Positions 54,788 through 63,592 of a DNA stretch of 64,000 nucleotides are shown here, piece by piece. This DNA is from Oceanicola sp. D3. GTDB lineage: Bacteria > Pseudomonadota > Alphaproteobacteria > Rhodobacterales > Rhodobacteraceae. The stretch is taken from positions 2,666,001 through 2,730,000 of the forward strand of contig NZ_CP040932.1 of the NCBI RefSeq assembly GCF_006351965.1. Reading direction: 5' to 3'. Numbering within the stretch: position 1 is the first letter of the stretch; every line of letters begins with the position of its first letter. Under the pieces are notes generated by a model that was not told where the DNA came from, did not search any database, and saw only the letters and a program-made list of their open reading frames with translations. Position numbers and translations under genes: made by a program.

Positions 54788-55159
54788 GCCGCGACCCTAG
54801 CCGCGAGGTGCCTCGCCCGCCAGCCCAAGCGGACGCTCACACGCCAGAAGGGGAGCGTGGGCGGCGGAAGGCCCATCATCAGCGCCACGGCGTGCGGGGG
54901 GTTAACCCTTTTGCGAAACGCGAAAACAGGGCGAAAAGCAGCGGGCAACAACCTATGCACAAGCCATGCACATCCTATGCATGTGCGAAATGCACAGGCT
55001 GAGGGCGCTTGGTCGGCAACCCGCCGGGACGGTGGGGCAAGGGAGCGTTAAGCGCCGCGCAGGAGAGAAGCGCGGTTGGCCAACGAGGCGCGGCGCTCGG
55101 CGGGGAGGTTTAGCGGGGCAGCGAGGGCGCGGATGCCTGAGGCGAGAGTGCTCGGTTGC
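54788..55159. other. Intergenic region with TGCATAGG-cluster element
   Basis: About 370 bp upstream of argE (minus). The second copy of the TGCATAGG element fills 54944-55003. The rest is G-rich; no gene is convincing. Confidence 0.5.
54944..55003 (-). repeat. TGCATAGG-cluster element, copy B
   Basis: On the minus strand: TGTGCATTT, ATGCATAGG, ATGTGCATGG, TTGTGCATAGG, TTGTTGCCC, and GGGTTAAC further on, the same order as copy A at 28991-29060. Confidence 0.6.
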
Positions 55160-55369
55160 TCACGGCTGGTCCTCGGGATCCTCCGGATCCGTCCAGACCA
55201 CGAAGAACTGATAGACGCACCACGCCCCGGCGGCGGCGAAGAGCGCCGCCCAGATCTGCGCGCCGGAGGCAAGCTCGACCCCGGCCCAGGCAAAACAGAT
55301 GGCGACGACCGCCACGCGCCGCCAGACCTGACGGAAAAACGGGTGCTGAAGGTCGAACATTGCTTTCAT
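55160..55369 (-). CDS. DUF3329-like small membrane protein
   Basis: A 69-residue protein with two helices (VAVVAICFAWAGVELASG and IWAALFAAAGAWCVYQFFVV) and an acidic C-terminal tail, matching roseobacter DUF3329-type proteins (opening MFDxxxPFFRxxWRR). Starts within the stop of the iolE-like gene (ATGA), so it is coupled; MFDLQ at 55360 is another start. Function unknown. Confidence 0.75.
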   Translation of the reverse strand: MKAMFDLQHPFFRQVWRRVAVVAICFAWAGVELASGAQIWAALFAAAGAWCVYQFFVVWTDPEDPEDQP

Positions 55370-56271
55370 GCGGCGAGGTCCAATCCGGCGGCGCGACAGG
55401 CAGCCATTATCGTTTCATATCCGAGTTTGGAATACGCGTAGGGATCGGCCTTGGCCGGGTCTTGCTCGGCCTCGACCACGATCCATCCGGCGTAATCCAT
55501 CTCGGCCAGTTTGCCGGTGATGGTGGCGAAATCAATGCACCCTTCGGGATCGCCCGGCACCGTGAAGGCCCCGGCGATGACGGCATTGAGGAAGGAGCCG
55601 TTGGTTTCGCGGATGTGCTGCACGATGTTCGGGCGCACATCCTTGTAGTGGACGTGGTGGATGCGGTTGGCCCAGCGGTCGAGCACCGCAAGCTCATCGG
55701 CCCCGCCAAAGCGCAGGTGCCCGGTATCATAGAGCAGGTGAACCTCGGTGGGGCTGGCCTCCATCAGCCAGTTCACATCGTCTTCGCTTTCGATGATCGA
55801 GCCCATGTGGTGGTGATAGGCCAGTGGCATCCCCTGCCCTGCCATCCACTTGGCCAGCTCTCCGAGTTTGGCAGCGTAGGCCGCCACCTCGTCGCGTGAG
55901 AGCTTGGGCCGGTTGGCCACCGGCGTGGCCGGGTCGCCCTGCACGGTGTTGGAGCATTCGGCGTAGACGATACAGGGAGCATCGAGCGCGATGAACTGCT
56001 CGACTTGCGCGGCCACGGCAGCCTTCTCGGCCTCAAGGTCGTTGACCAGCAGGTTGCCCGAGCACCAGCCGCCGCAGAGGGCGATATCGTTGATGTCGAG
56101 GTAGTGGCGCAGGCCCGGCGTATCATGCGGCATGCGCTGGCCGCGCTCGACGCCGGTGTAGCCGATTTCGCGCGCCTCCTTGAGCGCCTGCTCCATTGTG
56201 TAGGCGGCTGTGAGATCGGGCAGGTCGTCGTTCTGCCAGGCGATGGGGGAGATGCCGATTTTGACGGGCAT
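55366..56271 (-). CDS. iolE: Xylose-isomerase-like TIM barrel protein, IolE type
   Basis: About 301 residues. KIGISPIAWQNDDLPDL opens the AP-endonuclease-2/xylose isomerase-like barrel; YHHHMGSIIESEDDV, LLYDTGHLRFGG and IVVEAEQDP carry the metal-binding His, Asp and Glu residues as in inosose dehydratase (IolE). It would dehydrate 2-keto-myo-inositol or a related sugar. AGGA lies 8 bases before ATG 56271; ATG 56277 is also in frame. Next to a LacI regulator and a Gfo/Idh/MocA dehydrogenase, fitting inositol-like sugar use; the other iol genes are not in the window. Confidence 0.85.
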   Translation of the reverse strand: MPVKIGISPIAWQNDDLPDLTAAYTMEQALKEAREIGYTGVERGQRMPHDTPGLRHYLDINDIALCGGWCSGNLLVNDLEAEKAAVAAQVEQFIALDAPCIVYAECSNTVQGDPATPVANRPKLSRDEVAAYAAKLGELAKWMAGQGMPLAYHHHMGSIIESEDDVNWLMEASPTEVHLLYDTGHLRFGGADELAVLDRWANRIHHVHYKDVRPNIVQHIRETNGSFLNAVIAGAFTVPGDPEGCIDFATITGKLAEMDYAGWIVVEAEQDPAKADPYAYSKLGYETIMAACRAAGLDLAA

Positions 56272-56429
56272 GGGCATTATCCTGCGAGTTGAGTTGTGCG
56301 GGCTGTGCCGGGGGCGTTGCGGGGTGAATGCATGCTTGCGCCGGGGGCGTCAACGCGTGGGGTGCTGAGGGGCCACATTCGCATCATTGATGAAAGGATT
56401 GCAATCAGCGGGGCGAAAATCCACTCCCC

Positions 56430-56442
56430 AATGATGTTTTTC
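56430..56442. promoter_or_regulatory. Possible LacI-type site, iolE promoter side
   Basis: AATGATGTTTTTC, also found at 57568-57581 as AATGATGTTTTTTC. Lies between iolE and lacI, with more short repeats (ATTGATG, TTGCAATCA) nearby. Confidence 0.4.
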
Positions 56443-56461
56443 TATCAATCGTTGCAGAGCG

Positions 56462-57493
56462 TCAGACCGACTCCGGCAGATGGATTACACTGTCGATGAA
56501 GAGCTGGCCGGGCACGGCGGGTTGTGTGGAGAGGGCGGCTTGCGACATCAGACGCACCAGCTCGCGGCAGAGCGGCTCCAGCGGGGTTTCCAGCGCCATC
56601 GTCACATAGCGGTCGGCCAGGGCGGCGCGGCTGTCGGGCGTCAACTCGTTGACGACAAGCGCGACCTCGCCGGGTTTGCGCACCTCGCGCAGCGCCTCGA
56701 TGGTGCCCTCCATCCCGCCACCCGCTAGATAAATGCCGGTGACGTCGGGGTGACGGTGGAGCAGGTCCAGCGTGGCCTCATAGGTGAGCTGGCGGGTTTC
56801 GAGGTTGACCAGCGTGTCGAGCAGCGGACGCTCGGGCGCGTGCTCGCGGAAGAAGGACCGAAAACCGGTTTCGCGCAGCTCGTGGCCATGCCAGCGATAG
56901 CCGCCAACGAAGAGCGCGATTTTGCCCGGACGGGGCGCGGCGGTGGAGAGCATCCAGGCCGCCATGCGCCCGACCTTGAGGTTGTTGGAGCCTACATAGT
57001 TGCGTCTGAGCCCCTGCGCGAAGTCTGACAACAGCGAGAACACCGGGGTGCCCGCCTTGGCAAGCCGGGCGACCGCGTCGCTCACCTTCGCATGGTTTAC
57101 GGCGGTGGCCGCGAGCGCATCGACCTTGCCCGACATGCGCTCCATCATCTCCACCACATGGTCAGGCGATTGTGAGGCAGAAAACTCCATCACCAGCTGC
57201 CCGCGGATGCCATCGGCCTCGGCCACGGCGGCCTCGATCTGGTGGGCAAAGCGCTGGTAGAACGCCTGCTTTTCCTTTTGCAGGATGAAGCCGAGGCGCA
57301 CCTCGGGCAGATCGACGCGCAGGCGCTGCTCGATCAGGTTGCGGGCGTGATAGCCCACCTCCTGCGCGGCTTGGAGCACCTTGCGCGCGGTTTCCTCCCG
57401 CACCTTCAGCCGCCCGTTCAGCACCCGGTCGACGGTGGCCACGGAGACGCCTGCGGCGCGCGCGACATCGGAGATGATCGGACGTCTGGCCAT
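56462..57493 (-). CDS. LacI family transcriptional regulator
   Basis: A 343-residue regulator: N-terminal helix-turn-helix DVARAAGVSVATVDRVLNGR with the hinge helix, then a periplasmic-binding-protein-like domain for a sugar effector (GGYRWHGHELRETGFRSFF, GIYLAGGGMEGTIEAL). AGGAG lies 7 bases before ATG 57493. It sits between iolE and the divergent Gfo/Idh/MocA gene, so both are likely under its control. Confidence 0.9.
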   Translation of the reverse strand: MARRPIISDVARAAGVSVATVDRVLNGRLKVREETARKVLQAAQEVGYHARNLIEQRLRVDLPEVRLGFILQKEKQAFYQRFAHQIEAAVAEADGIRGQLVMEFSASQSPDHVVEMMERMSGKVDALAATAVNHAKVSDAVARLAKAGTPVFSLLSDFAQGLRRNYVGSNNLKVGRMAAWMLSTAAPRPGKIALFVGGYRWHGHELRETGFRSFFREHAPERPLLDTLVNLETRQLTYEATLDLLHRHPDVTGIYLAGGGMEGTIEALREVRKPGEVALVVNELTPDSRAALADRYVTMALETPLEPLCRELVRLMSQAALSTQPAVPGQLFIDSVIHLPESV

Positions 57494-57567
57494 GATGTGG
57501 CTCCTATGTGCTGTGTGAGGTGGGTGGTGATGGTTTTCCCGCAAAGCCTGCCTCATCCTTGATGGGA

Positions 57568-57581
57568 AATGATGTTTTTTC
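57568..57581. promoter_or_regulatory. Possible LacI-type site, dehydrogenase promoter side
   Basis: AATGATGTTTTTTC between the divergent lacI and dehydrogenase genes, in a TTGATGGGAAATGATG context. The same core occurs at 56430-56442. Confidence 0.4.
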
Positions 57582-57658
57582 AAGCCCCCTGCCCGCTTTG
57601 GCTTGGCCCGACACGCAGGCGGTGTTTAGGCAGGGGCAAAGCAGGGAGGAGACCGGCG

Positions 57659-58777
57659 ATGGCAAAGTTGGGTGTGGGGCTGATCGGCACCGGGTTCATG
57701 GGCAAGGCGCATGCGCTGGCGTGGCGCGGGGCGCGGGCGGTGATGGGGGGCGACAGTGAGATCGAGCTGGCGCACCTCTGCGAGATGCCGCTGGAGAAGG
57801 CGGAGCGGCTTGCGGCCGACTGGGGCTTTGCCCGCGCCGGGGACGATTGGCGCGCCTTGGTGGAAGATCCGGCAGTGGATGTGGTTTCGATCACCACCCC
57901 GAACGGGCTGCACGCGCCGATGGCGATTGCCGCGCTGGAGGCGGGCAAGCATGTGTGGTGCGAAAAGCCGATGGCGCTGACGCTGGAGGAGGCAGAGGCG
58001 ATGGTTGCGGCGGCCAAGGCCAGCGGCAAGGTCACGCTGGTGGGCTACAACTACGTGCGCAACCCGGCTTTGCACCATGCGGCCAAGCTCATCGCCGAGG
58101 GGCGGATTGGCCGGGTGGTGCATGTGCGCGGGTTTTACGACGAGGATTATCAGGCGGATGGCGCCCTGCCCTGGACCTGGCGGGCCAAACTTTCGGAGGC
58201 GGGGCTGGGCGCATTGGGCGACATGGGCTGCCACCTGATCTCGATGGTGATGCAGCTTGTCGGCCCGGTGGAGAGCGTGCTGGCGGAGACCCAGATCATC
58301 CACGAGACCCGCCCGGTGGAGGGCGGCGGGCGCGCGCCGGTGGAGAACGAGGATGTGGCGACGGCGCTGATCCGGCTGAAGGGCGGCGCGCGGGGGATGC
58401 TGACCACAAGCCGCAGCGCGTGGGGCCGCAAGAACCGGATTGATCTGGAGATCCACGGCACCGAGGGGCAGATCACCTTCGAGCAGGAGCGGCTGAACGA
58501 GATGCGGATCTACGTGAACGAGGGCGAGAAGGCCGAACAGGGCTTCAAGACCATCCTCACCGGCCCCGCGCATCCGCCCTATGCCGCCTTCTGCCCGGCG
58601 CCGGGCCATCAGCTGGGGTTCAATGATCTGAAGATTCTGGAGGCCGCCGAGCTGGTGGAGACGATCGCGGGGCGGCACAGGGCATGGCCGGATTTTGAAG
58701 CCGCGCTTGAGATTGAGAGGGTGATCCATGCGATTGCGGAGAGTGCGGCGCAGGAGACGCGGGTTTCGCTGGTGTGA
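57659..58777 (+). CDS. Gfo/Idh/MocA family oxidoreductase
   Basis: A 372-residue NAD(P)-dependent sugar or inositol dehydrogenase: GLIGTGFMGKAHALAW binds the coenzyme, and the EKPMALTLEEA motif carries the Lys of the family, followed by GALGDMGCHLI in the C-terminal domain. GGGAGGAG lies 7 bases before the ATG. Divergent from lacI. Substrate unknown; a sugar brought in by the ABC transporter to the right is plausible. Confidence 0.9.
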   Translation: MAKLGVGLIGTGFMGKAHALAWRGARAVMGGDSEIELAHLCEMPLEKAERLAADWGFARAGDDWRALVEDPAVDVVSITTPNGLHAPMAIAALEAGKHVWCEKPMALTLEEAEAMVAAAKASGKVTLVGYNYVRNPALHHAAKLIAEGRIGRVVHVRGFYDEDYQADGALPWTWRAKLSEAGLGALGDMGCHLISMVMQLVGPVESVLAETQIIHETRPVEGGGRAPVENEDVATALIRLKGGARGMLTTSRSAWGRKNRIDLEIHGTEGQITFEQERLNEMRIYVNEGEKAEQGFKTILTGPAHPPYAAFCPAPGHQLGFNDLKILEAAELVETIAGRHRAWPDFEAALEIERVIHAIAESAAQETRVSLV

Positions 58778-58874
58778 GGCGCGCGCGGGACGGAGGCGGA
58801 GATCGTGGTGGTGGCGTTGGACGGGCTGCGGTTTGGCCGGGCGCCCTGCCCTGCTTCGGGATATGACGAGCTGG

Positions 58875-59219
58875 TGGTGAGCCCGCGCCAGGCGCGGCGG
58901 ATGGTGGGCAGATTGCCCACCCTACGTGGTGGTGCGGGTGCGATGGTGAGCCCGCGCTAGGCGTGGCGGACGGTGGGCAGATTGCCCACCCTACGTGGTG
59001 GTGCGGGTGCGGTGGTGAGCCCGCGCTAGGCGTGGCGGACGGTGGGCAGATTGCCCACCCTACGTGGTGGTGCGGGTGCGATGGTGAGCCCGCGCTAGGC
59101 GTGGCGGATGGTGGGCAGATTGCCCACCCTACGTGGTGGTGCGGGTACGGTGGTGCGCCCGCGCCAGGCGCGGCGGATGGTGGGCAGATTGCCCACCCTA
59201 CGCGGTGGTGCGGGTGCGG
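58875..59219. repeat. Five tandem 69-bp repeats with hairpin core
   Basis: Units begin at 58875, 58944, 59013, 59082 and 59151, exactly 69 bp apart. Each holds GTGGGCAGATTGCCCAC (starting 58904, 58973, 59042, 59111, 59180), which folds into an 8-bp stem with a 3-base loop. Unit sequence varies little. The last unit includes the 3' end of the gntR gene. Confidence 0.9.
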
Positions 59220-59932
59220 TGGTGGCCCTCGGTGATGACCTTGAGCATCGCGGTATGGGCCGCTTCGGGCAGGCCGGAGGCGATGGCGCGGGCGATGTCG
59301 CGGTGGTTTTGCGCCACTTCGGCCTTCACCTCCTGAAACTGCTCGCCCGTCTCGATGAGAAACAGGGAATAGAGCGCGGTTTGCACCATGTCGCCCAGCG
59401 ATTGCAGGAAGCGGTTGCCGGAAAGCTTTAGCACGTGGTGGTGAAACTCGTAGTCCGCCACGGCAAAATCGGCCCGGCTGCTGGCACCGGCGAGGCTGTC
59501 GCAGAGGGTGAAGAGCCTGTCGCAGGCTGCCTTGTCGGCCAGCTCATTGGCGCGGCGCGCGGCGGAGGCGGCGGCGGCGGGCTCGAAGATCAGGCGGATT
59601 TCGAAAAGCTCGTCGTAGAAGCGGCCCGGGTTTTTGACCGAGGTGTGCCAGCGCAGCACGTCTTCGTCGAACATGTTCCACTCGTCCGAGGGGCGCACAT
59701 GGGTGCCCACCTTGGCCTTGGAGGCGATCATGCCCTTGGCGGCGAGCGTCTTCTTGGCCTCACGCACCACGGTGCGGCTCACGTCGAACATCTCGCAAAG
59801 GTCGGGATCGAGCGGGATCATCGTGTCAGCCGGGTATTCCCCCGCCACAATGGCACGACCGAGCTGATCCACCACGAAATGCGTGTGGTTCGAGGCCCGC
59901 GCAGACGGCGAGCCGGACGCGACGATTGTCAT
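59198..59932 (-). CDS. GntR/FadR-type (FCD) regulator
   Basis: A 244-residue regulator: winged helix (CEMFDVSRTVVREAKKTLAAK) then an FCD ligand-binding domain with EIRLIFEPAAAASAARRA and YEFHHHVLKLSGN carrying metal-binding His residues. The start overlaps the permease stop by ATGA. Its last eight codons lie inside the 69-bp repeat array, so the protein's end was set by the repeat. Probably represses the linked ABC transporter genes. Confidence 0.88.
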   Translation of the reverse strand: MTIVASGSPSARASNHTHFVVDQLGRAIVAGEYPADTMIPLDPDLCEMFDVSRTVVREAKKTLAAKGMIASKAKVGTHVRPSDEWNMFDEDVLRWHTSVKNPGRFYDELFEIRLIFEPAAAASAARRANELADKAACDRLFTLCDSLAGASSRADFAVADYEFHHHVLKLSGNRFLQSLGDMVQTALYSLFLIETGEQFQEVKAEVAQNHRDIARAIASGLPEAAHTAMLKVITEGHHRTRTTA

Positions 59933-60921
59933 GATGGCTGTGCGGAGCCAGTCGCTCTTTTTCGTCGGGTGGTCGTCGCCCAAGTGAGGCCTTTCTGAAG
60001 CAGGATGAATGCGAAGAGCAAAGCGCCAATGACGATCTTAGTCCACCAGCTCGAAAGTGTCCCGTCAAAGACGATGTAAGTTTGGATCAGCCCCATGATG
60101 AGGATGCCGAAGAAGGTGCCGGCGACAAAGCCGTAGCCGCCGGAGAGCAGTGTGCCGCCGATGACGACAGCGGCGATGGCATCGAGCTCCACGCCGACAG
60201 TGGCGAGGCTGTAGCCTGCCGAGGTGTAGAGCGAGAAGACGATGCCCGCGAGCCCGGCGAGGCCGCCCGATATGGCGTAGATGCCCACGGTGGTTGCGGC
60301 CAGCGGCACGCCCATGAGGCGGGCGGTTTGCGCGCCGCCGCCGAGGGCATAGACGTTTTGCCCGAAGCGGGTGCGGTGAGCGATCAGCGCCCCGGCGATG
60401 AAGGTAAGGATCATCAGCCCGCCGATCAGCCGGAAGCGCCCGCCGGAGGGGGCCTTCCAGTAGATATCTTGCAAGGTGTCGTAGAATTCGTGGGTGATCG
60501 GCACGGAGTCGGTGGAGAGCACATAGGCCGCGCCACGGGCGAGGAACATGCCCGCCAGCGTGACGATGAAGGGGGGCATTTCAAGATAGTGGATCGTGGC
60601 CCCCATAGCCGCGCCGAAGGCGGTGGTGAGCGCCAGCACGAGCACGAAGGCGGTGAGCGGGTGGATCGAGGTGTCCCGCAGGATCACGGCGAGGAAGACG
60701 CCGGTAAAGGCGATGACGGAGCCGACCGAAAGGTCGATGCCGCCTGAGAGGATCACGAAGGTCATCCCTACCGCGACGATGCCGAGAAAGGCGTTGTCTG
60801 TCAGCAGGTTGGCGACGACGCGGGTGGAGAGCATCGAGGGGTATTGCCAGCCGCAGAGGGCGTAGGCGAGCACGAAGGTGGCCAGCGTGACCATCAGCGG
60901 CAGGTGGGTGGAACGGATCAT
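59929..60921 (-). CDS. yjfF: Sugar ABC transporter permease, YjfF type
   Basis: A 330-residue permease of the ribose/galactofuranose (CUT2) group, with about eight helices: NAFLGIVAVGMTFVILSGGI, DLSVGSVIAFTGV, and GYGFVAGTFFGILIMGLIQ. Fits YjfF. Overlaps gntR and the second permease by ATGA. Confidence 0.9.
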   Translation of the reverse strand: MIRSTHLPLMVTLATFVLAYALCGWQYPSMLSTRVVANLLTDNAFLGIVAVGMTFVILSGGIDLSVGSVIAFTGVFLAVILRDTSIHPLTAFVLVLALTTAFGAAMGATIHYLEMPPFIVTLAGMFLARGAAYVLSTDSVPITHEFYDTLQDIYWKAPSGGRFRLIGGLMILTFIAGALIAHRTRFGQNVYALGGGAQTARLMGVPLAATTVGIYAISGGLAGLAGIVFSLYTSAGYSLATVGVELDAIAAVVIGGTLLSGGYGFVAGTFFGILIMGLIQTYIVFDGTLSSWWTKIVIGALLFAFILLQKGLTWATTTRRKRATGSAQPS

Positions 60922-61976
60922 GGTGCGTCCTCCTTGGGGGTCGCGGAGGGCGAGGTTGGCCGGGGGCGCTCTGGCAGGCGCTCGGGCCCGGAGGCGCGGA
61001 GCATGTAGACCAGATGGCCGATCTTGGGCGACTGGATCACGAGGATGGCGAGGATCAGCACCGCCTTGATGACGAGGTTGAACTCTGGCGGCATGCCGGA
61101 GAGCAGGATTACCGAGTTGACCGACTGGATGATGAGCGCGCCGATCAGCGAGGCGACGATGGAGAAGCGCCCGCCGAGCAGGGAGTTGCCGCCGATGACC
61201 ACGGCGAGGATGGCATCGAGCTCCAGCCAGAGGCCGGCGTTGTTGGCATCGGCCCCTTTGATATCGGCCGCCACGATCACACCCGCCAGCGCGGCGCAGA
61301 GGCCGGAGGCGAGGTAGACGCAGATCAGCAGGACGCGGGAGTTGATGCCAGCGAGCCGCGAGCTGGCCTCGTTGACGCCGATGGATTCGATCAGCATGCC
61401 GAGCGCGGTGCGGCGCACGGCGAGCGTGGCCAGCGTGCCGAGGGCGAGCCAGATGACGATGGGCGTTGGGATGCCGAGCACCGTGCTCGCGCCAAGGCGG
61501 ATGAGGCCCTCGTTGTTGAAGGTCAGGATGGTGCCCTCGGTGATGAGCTGGGCGATGCCCCTGCCCGCCACCATCAGCACCAGAGTGGCCACGATGGGCT
61601 GGATCCGCAGCACCGCCACCAGCACACCATTCCAGAGGCCGCAGAGCAGGCCGGTGACCAATGCGCCGATCAGCGCGGTGCCCCAGCCGTGACCGTCAGT
61701 CACGAGCGAAGCGGCGGTGGCCCCGGCGATGGCCATGACCGCACCAACGGACAGGTCGATGCCCTTGGTGGCGATCACCAGCGTCATGCCGATGCAGAGC
61801 AGCGCCACGGGCGCGCCCCGGTTGAGCACGTCCACTAGGTTGCCAAAGAGGCGGCCATTGCGGAAGCTGACTTCGAAAAAATCGGGGAAAACGAGGGTGT
61901 TGAGGCCCAAAACGACGGCCAGAATGATAAGTTGCGGGGTGATCCGCTTGAGCAGGGAGGGCGTGGTGGCAAGCAT
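60918..61976 (-). CDS. ytfT: Sugar ABC transporter permease, YtfT type
   Basis: A 352-residue CUT2 permease with GAPVALLCIGMTLVIATKGI, DLSVGAVMAIAGATAASLV and VVIGGNSLLGGRFSIVASL. With the neighbouring permease it forms the membrane channel of a furanose-type importer. Starts directly after the ATPase stop (TGAATG). The Pro-rich tail is not typical. Confidence 0.9.
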   Translation of the reverse strand: MLATTPSLLKRITPQLIILAVVLGLNTLVFPDFFEVSFRNGRLFGNLVDVLNRGAPVALLCIGMTLVIATKGIDLSVGAVMAIAGATAASLVTDGHGWGTALIGALVTGLLCGLWNGVLVAVLRIQPIVATLVLMVAGRGIAQLITEGTILTFNNEGLIRLGASTVLGIPTPIVIWLALGTLATLAVRRTALGMLIESIGVNEASSRLAGINSRVLLICVYLASGLCAALAGVIVAADIKGADANNAGLWLELDAILAVVIGGNSLLGGRFSIVASLIGALIIQSVNSVILLSGMPPEFNLVIKAVLILAILVIQSPKIGHLVYMLRASGPERLPERPRPTSPSATPKEDAP

Positions 61977-63503
61977 TCAGGCGGCCCCCCGCTCTTCATC
62001 GGCGATGGCGGTGACGATGTTTTCGGCGGTGATGGCCTCGCCGGTGAGTTCTTTCACCTGTCGCCGGTCGCGTAGCACCACGACGCGGGTGGAATAGGCC
62101 ACCAGCTCCTCCAACTCGGAGGAGGCGACAAGCAGGGCCATGCCGCGCTCGCGCAGGGTTTCGATCAGGGCGATGATCTCGGCGTGGGCGCCCACGTCGA
62201 TGCCGCGGGTGGGCTCGTCGAGGATGAGAAACTCGGGCTCGGTGGCGAGCCAGCGCGCAAGCAGCGCCTTTTGCTGGTTGCCGCCCGAGAGCAGGCGGAT
62301 CGGCATGTCGAGCGAGGCGAGGCGAATATCGAGTGCCTTTACATAGTGTTCGGCGATCTCGTTCACCTTGGCGCGGGGGATCGGACGCATCCAGCCTTGG
62401 CGGGCCTGGAGCGCGAGGATGATGTTGTCGCGCACCGAAAGGTCGCCGACGATGCCGTGGGTTTTACGGTCTTCCGGGCAGAGGGCGAAGCGGTGGGCGA
62501 TGGCCTCGCGCGGGTTGGTGATGCGGGTTTCGCGGCCTTCGAGCAGCAGCTTGCCTTGGTCGGCCTGCACGGCGCCGAAGAGCAGGTTGGCGGTTTCGGT
62601 GCGGCCAGAGCCGAGCAGCCCGGCGAGCCCGACGACCTCGCCGCGATGGAGGTTGAGCGAGAAGGGTTCGATCATGCCGCGCTTGGCGAGATCGTTGACC
62701 TGCAACAGCAACTCGCCCGGGGTGCCGCCCTTCTTTTCGGCCACGCGGGCCTCCAGTTGGCGGCCGAGCATGAGGGTGATGATATCGTGCTGCGAGACCT
62801 CGGCCAGCAGGCGCTCGCCCACCACGCGGCCATTGCGCAGCACGGTGGCACGATCGGATATCTCGAAGACCTGATCGAGAAAATGGGTAATGAAAACAAC
62901 CGACAGGCCAGCGTCCTTCACCTGCCGGATGACCCCGAAGAGCAGATCGACCTCATCCCGGTCCAGCGAGGCGGTGGGCTCGTCGAGGATGAGCACCTTG
63001 CCCGAGAGCGCAACGGCGCGGGCGATGGCGACCACCTGCTGCACGGCGACAGAGTAACGGGTGAGCGGCTCGCCGGGGTCGATATTCAGCCCGTAGCCTT
63101 CGAGCACTTCGGCGGCGGCGCGGTTCATGGCGCGGCGGTTGACGAGGCCGAGGCGGGTGGGCTGGCGGCCCATGTAGAGGTTTTCGGCCACGGTCAGGTT
63201 GGGCAGAAGGTTGACCTCCTGGTAGACGGTGCCGATGCCGAGGGCCTGCGCATCGGCGGTGGAACGCGGATCGACCTCTTGGCCCGCGAGCCGGATCACC
63301 CCGCCATCACGCCGGTAGGCGCCGGTGAGGCATTTGATGAGGGTGGATTTGCCCGCGCCGTTCTCGCCCAGAAGCGCGTGCACCTCGCCGGGGTAGAGCT
63401 TGAGCTCTACCTCATCGAGCGCCACGGCGCCGGGAAAGAACTTGGAGATGCCGCTGGCGTGGAGCAGCGGGGGCTGATCTTGCATCTTGCGTCTGCTTTT
63501 CAT
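61977..63503 (-). CDS. ytfR: Sugar ABC transporter ATPase, YtfR type
   Basis: A 508-residue protein with two ATPase halves: LLGENGAGKSTLIKCLTGAY (first Walker A), the first-half Walker B LILDEPTASLD, and in the second half GLLGSGRTETANLLFG with LSGGNQQKALLARWL and ILDEPTRGIDVG. Typical CUT2 ATPase. GGAGGGG lies 7 bases before the ATG and falls in a hairpin arm, which could reduce its translation relative to the binding protein. Confidence 0.93.
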   Translation of the reverse strand: MKSRRKMQDQPPLLHASGISKFFPGAVALDEVELKLYPGEVHALLGENGAGKSTLIKCLTGAYRRDGGVIRLAGQEVDPRSTADAQALGIGTVYQEVNLLPNLTVAENLYMGRQPTRLGLVNRRAMNRAAAEVLEGYGLNIDPGEPLTRYSVAVQQVVAIARAVALSGKVLILDEPTASLDRDEVDLLFGVIRQVKDAGLSVVFITHFLDQVFEISDRATVLRNGRVVGERLLAEVSQHDIITLMLGRQLEARVAEKKGGTPGELLLQVNDLAKRGMIEPFSLNLHRGEVVGLAGLLGSGRTETANLLFGAVQADQGKLLLEGRETRITNPREAIAHRFALCPEDRKTHGIVGDLSVRDNIILALQARQGWMRPIPRAKVNEIAEHYVKALDIRLASLDMPIRLLSGGNQQKALLARWLATEPEFLILDEPTRGIDVGAHAEIIALIETLRERGMALLVASSELEELVAYSTRVVVLRDRRQVKELTGEAITAENIVTAIADEERGAA

Positions 63504-63513
63504 GAAGTTGCCC

Positions 63514-63550
63514 CTCCCCGCGAAAGCCTAGCACGGGCGGACGCGGGGAG
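63514..63550 (-). promoter_or_regulatory. Hairpin masking the ytfR ribosome site
   Basis: Minus strand CTCCCCGCG (63550-63542) pairs perfectly with CGCGGGGAG (63522-63514). The second arm overlaps the ribosome site GGAGGGG of ytfR. Such structures after a binding-protein gene often lower expression of downstream genes. Confidence 0.55.
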
Positions 63551-63592
63551 AGAACGGGCCGGGTAAAGGAAGATGCCCTGCCCGGGGGAGCC

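Noticed and set aside
58875-59219. CRISPR array
   Set aside because: Units are 69-bp direct repeats of one sequence with no variable spacers, and no cas genes are near.
58963-59235. A 90-codon frame with a 23-residue repeat (ADGGQIAHPTWWCGC)
   Set aside because: It arises because the DNA unit is 69 bp; no ribosome site, and the core is a hairpin repeat found as a non-coding element.
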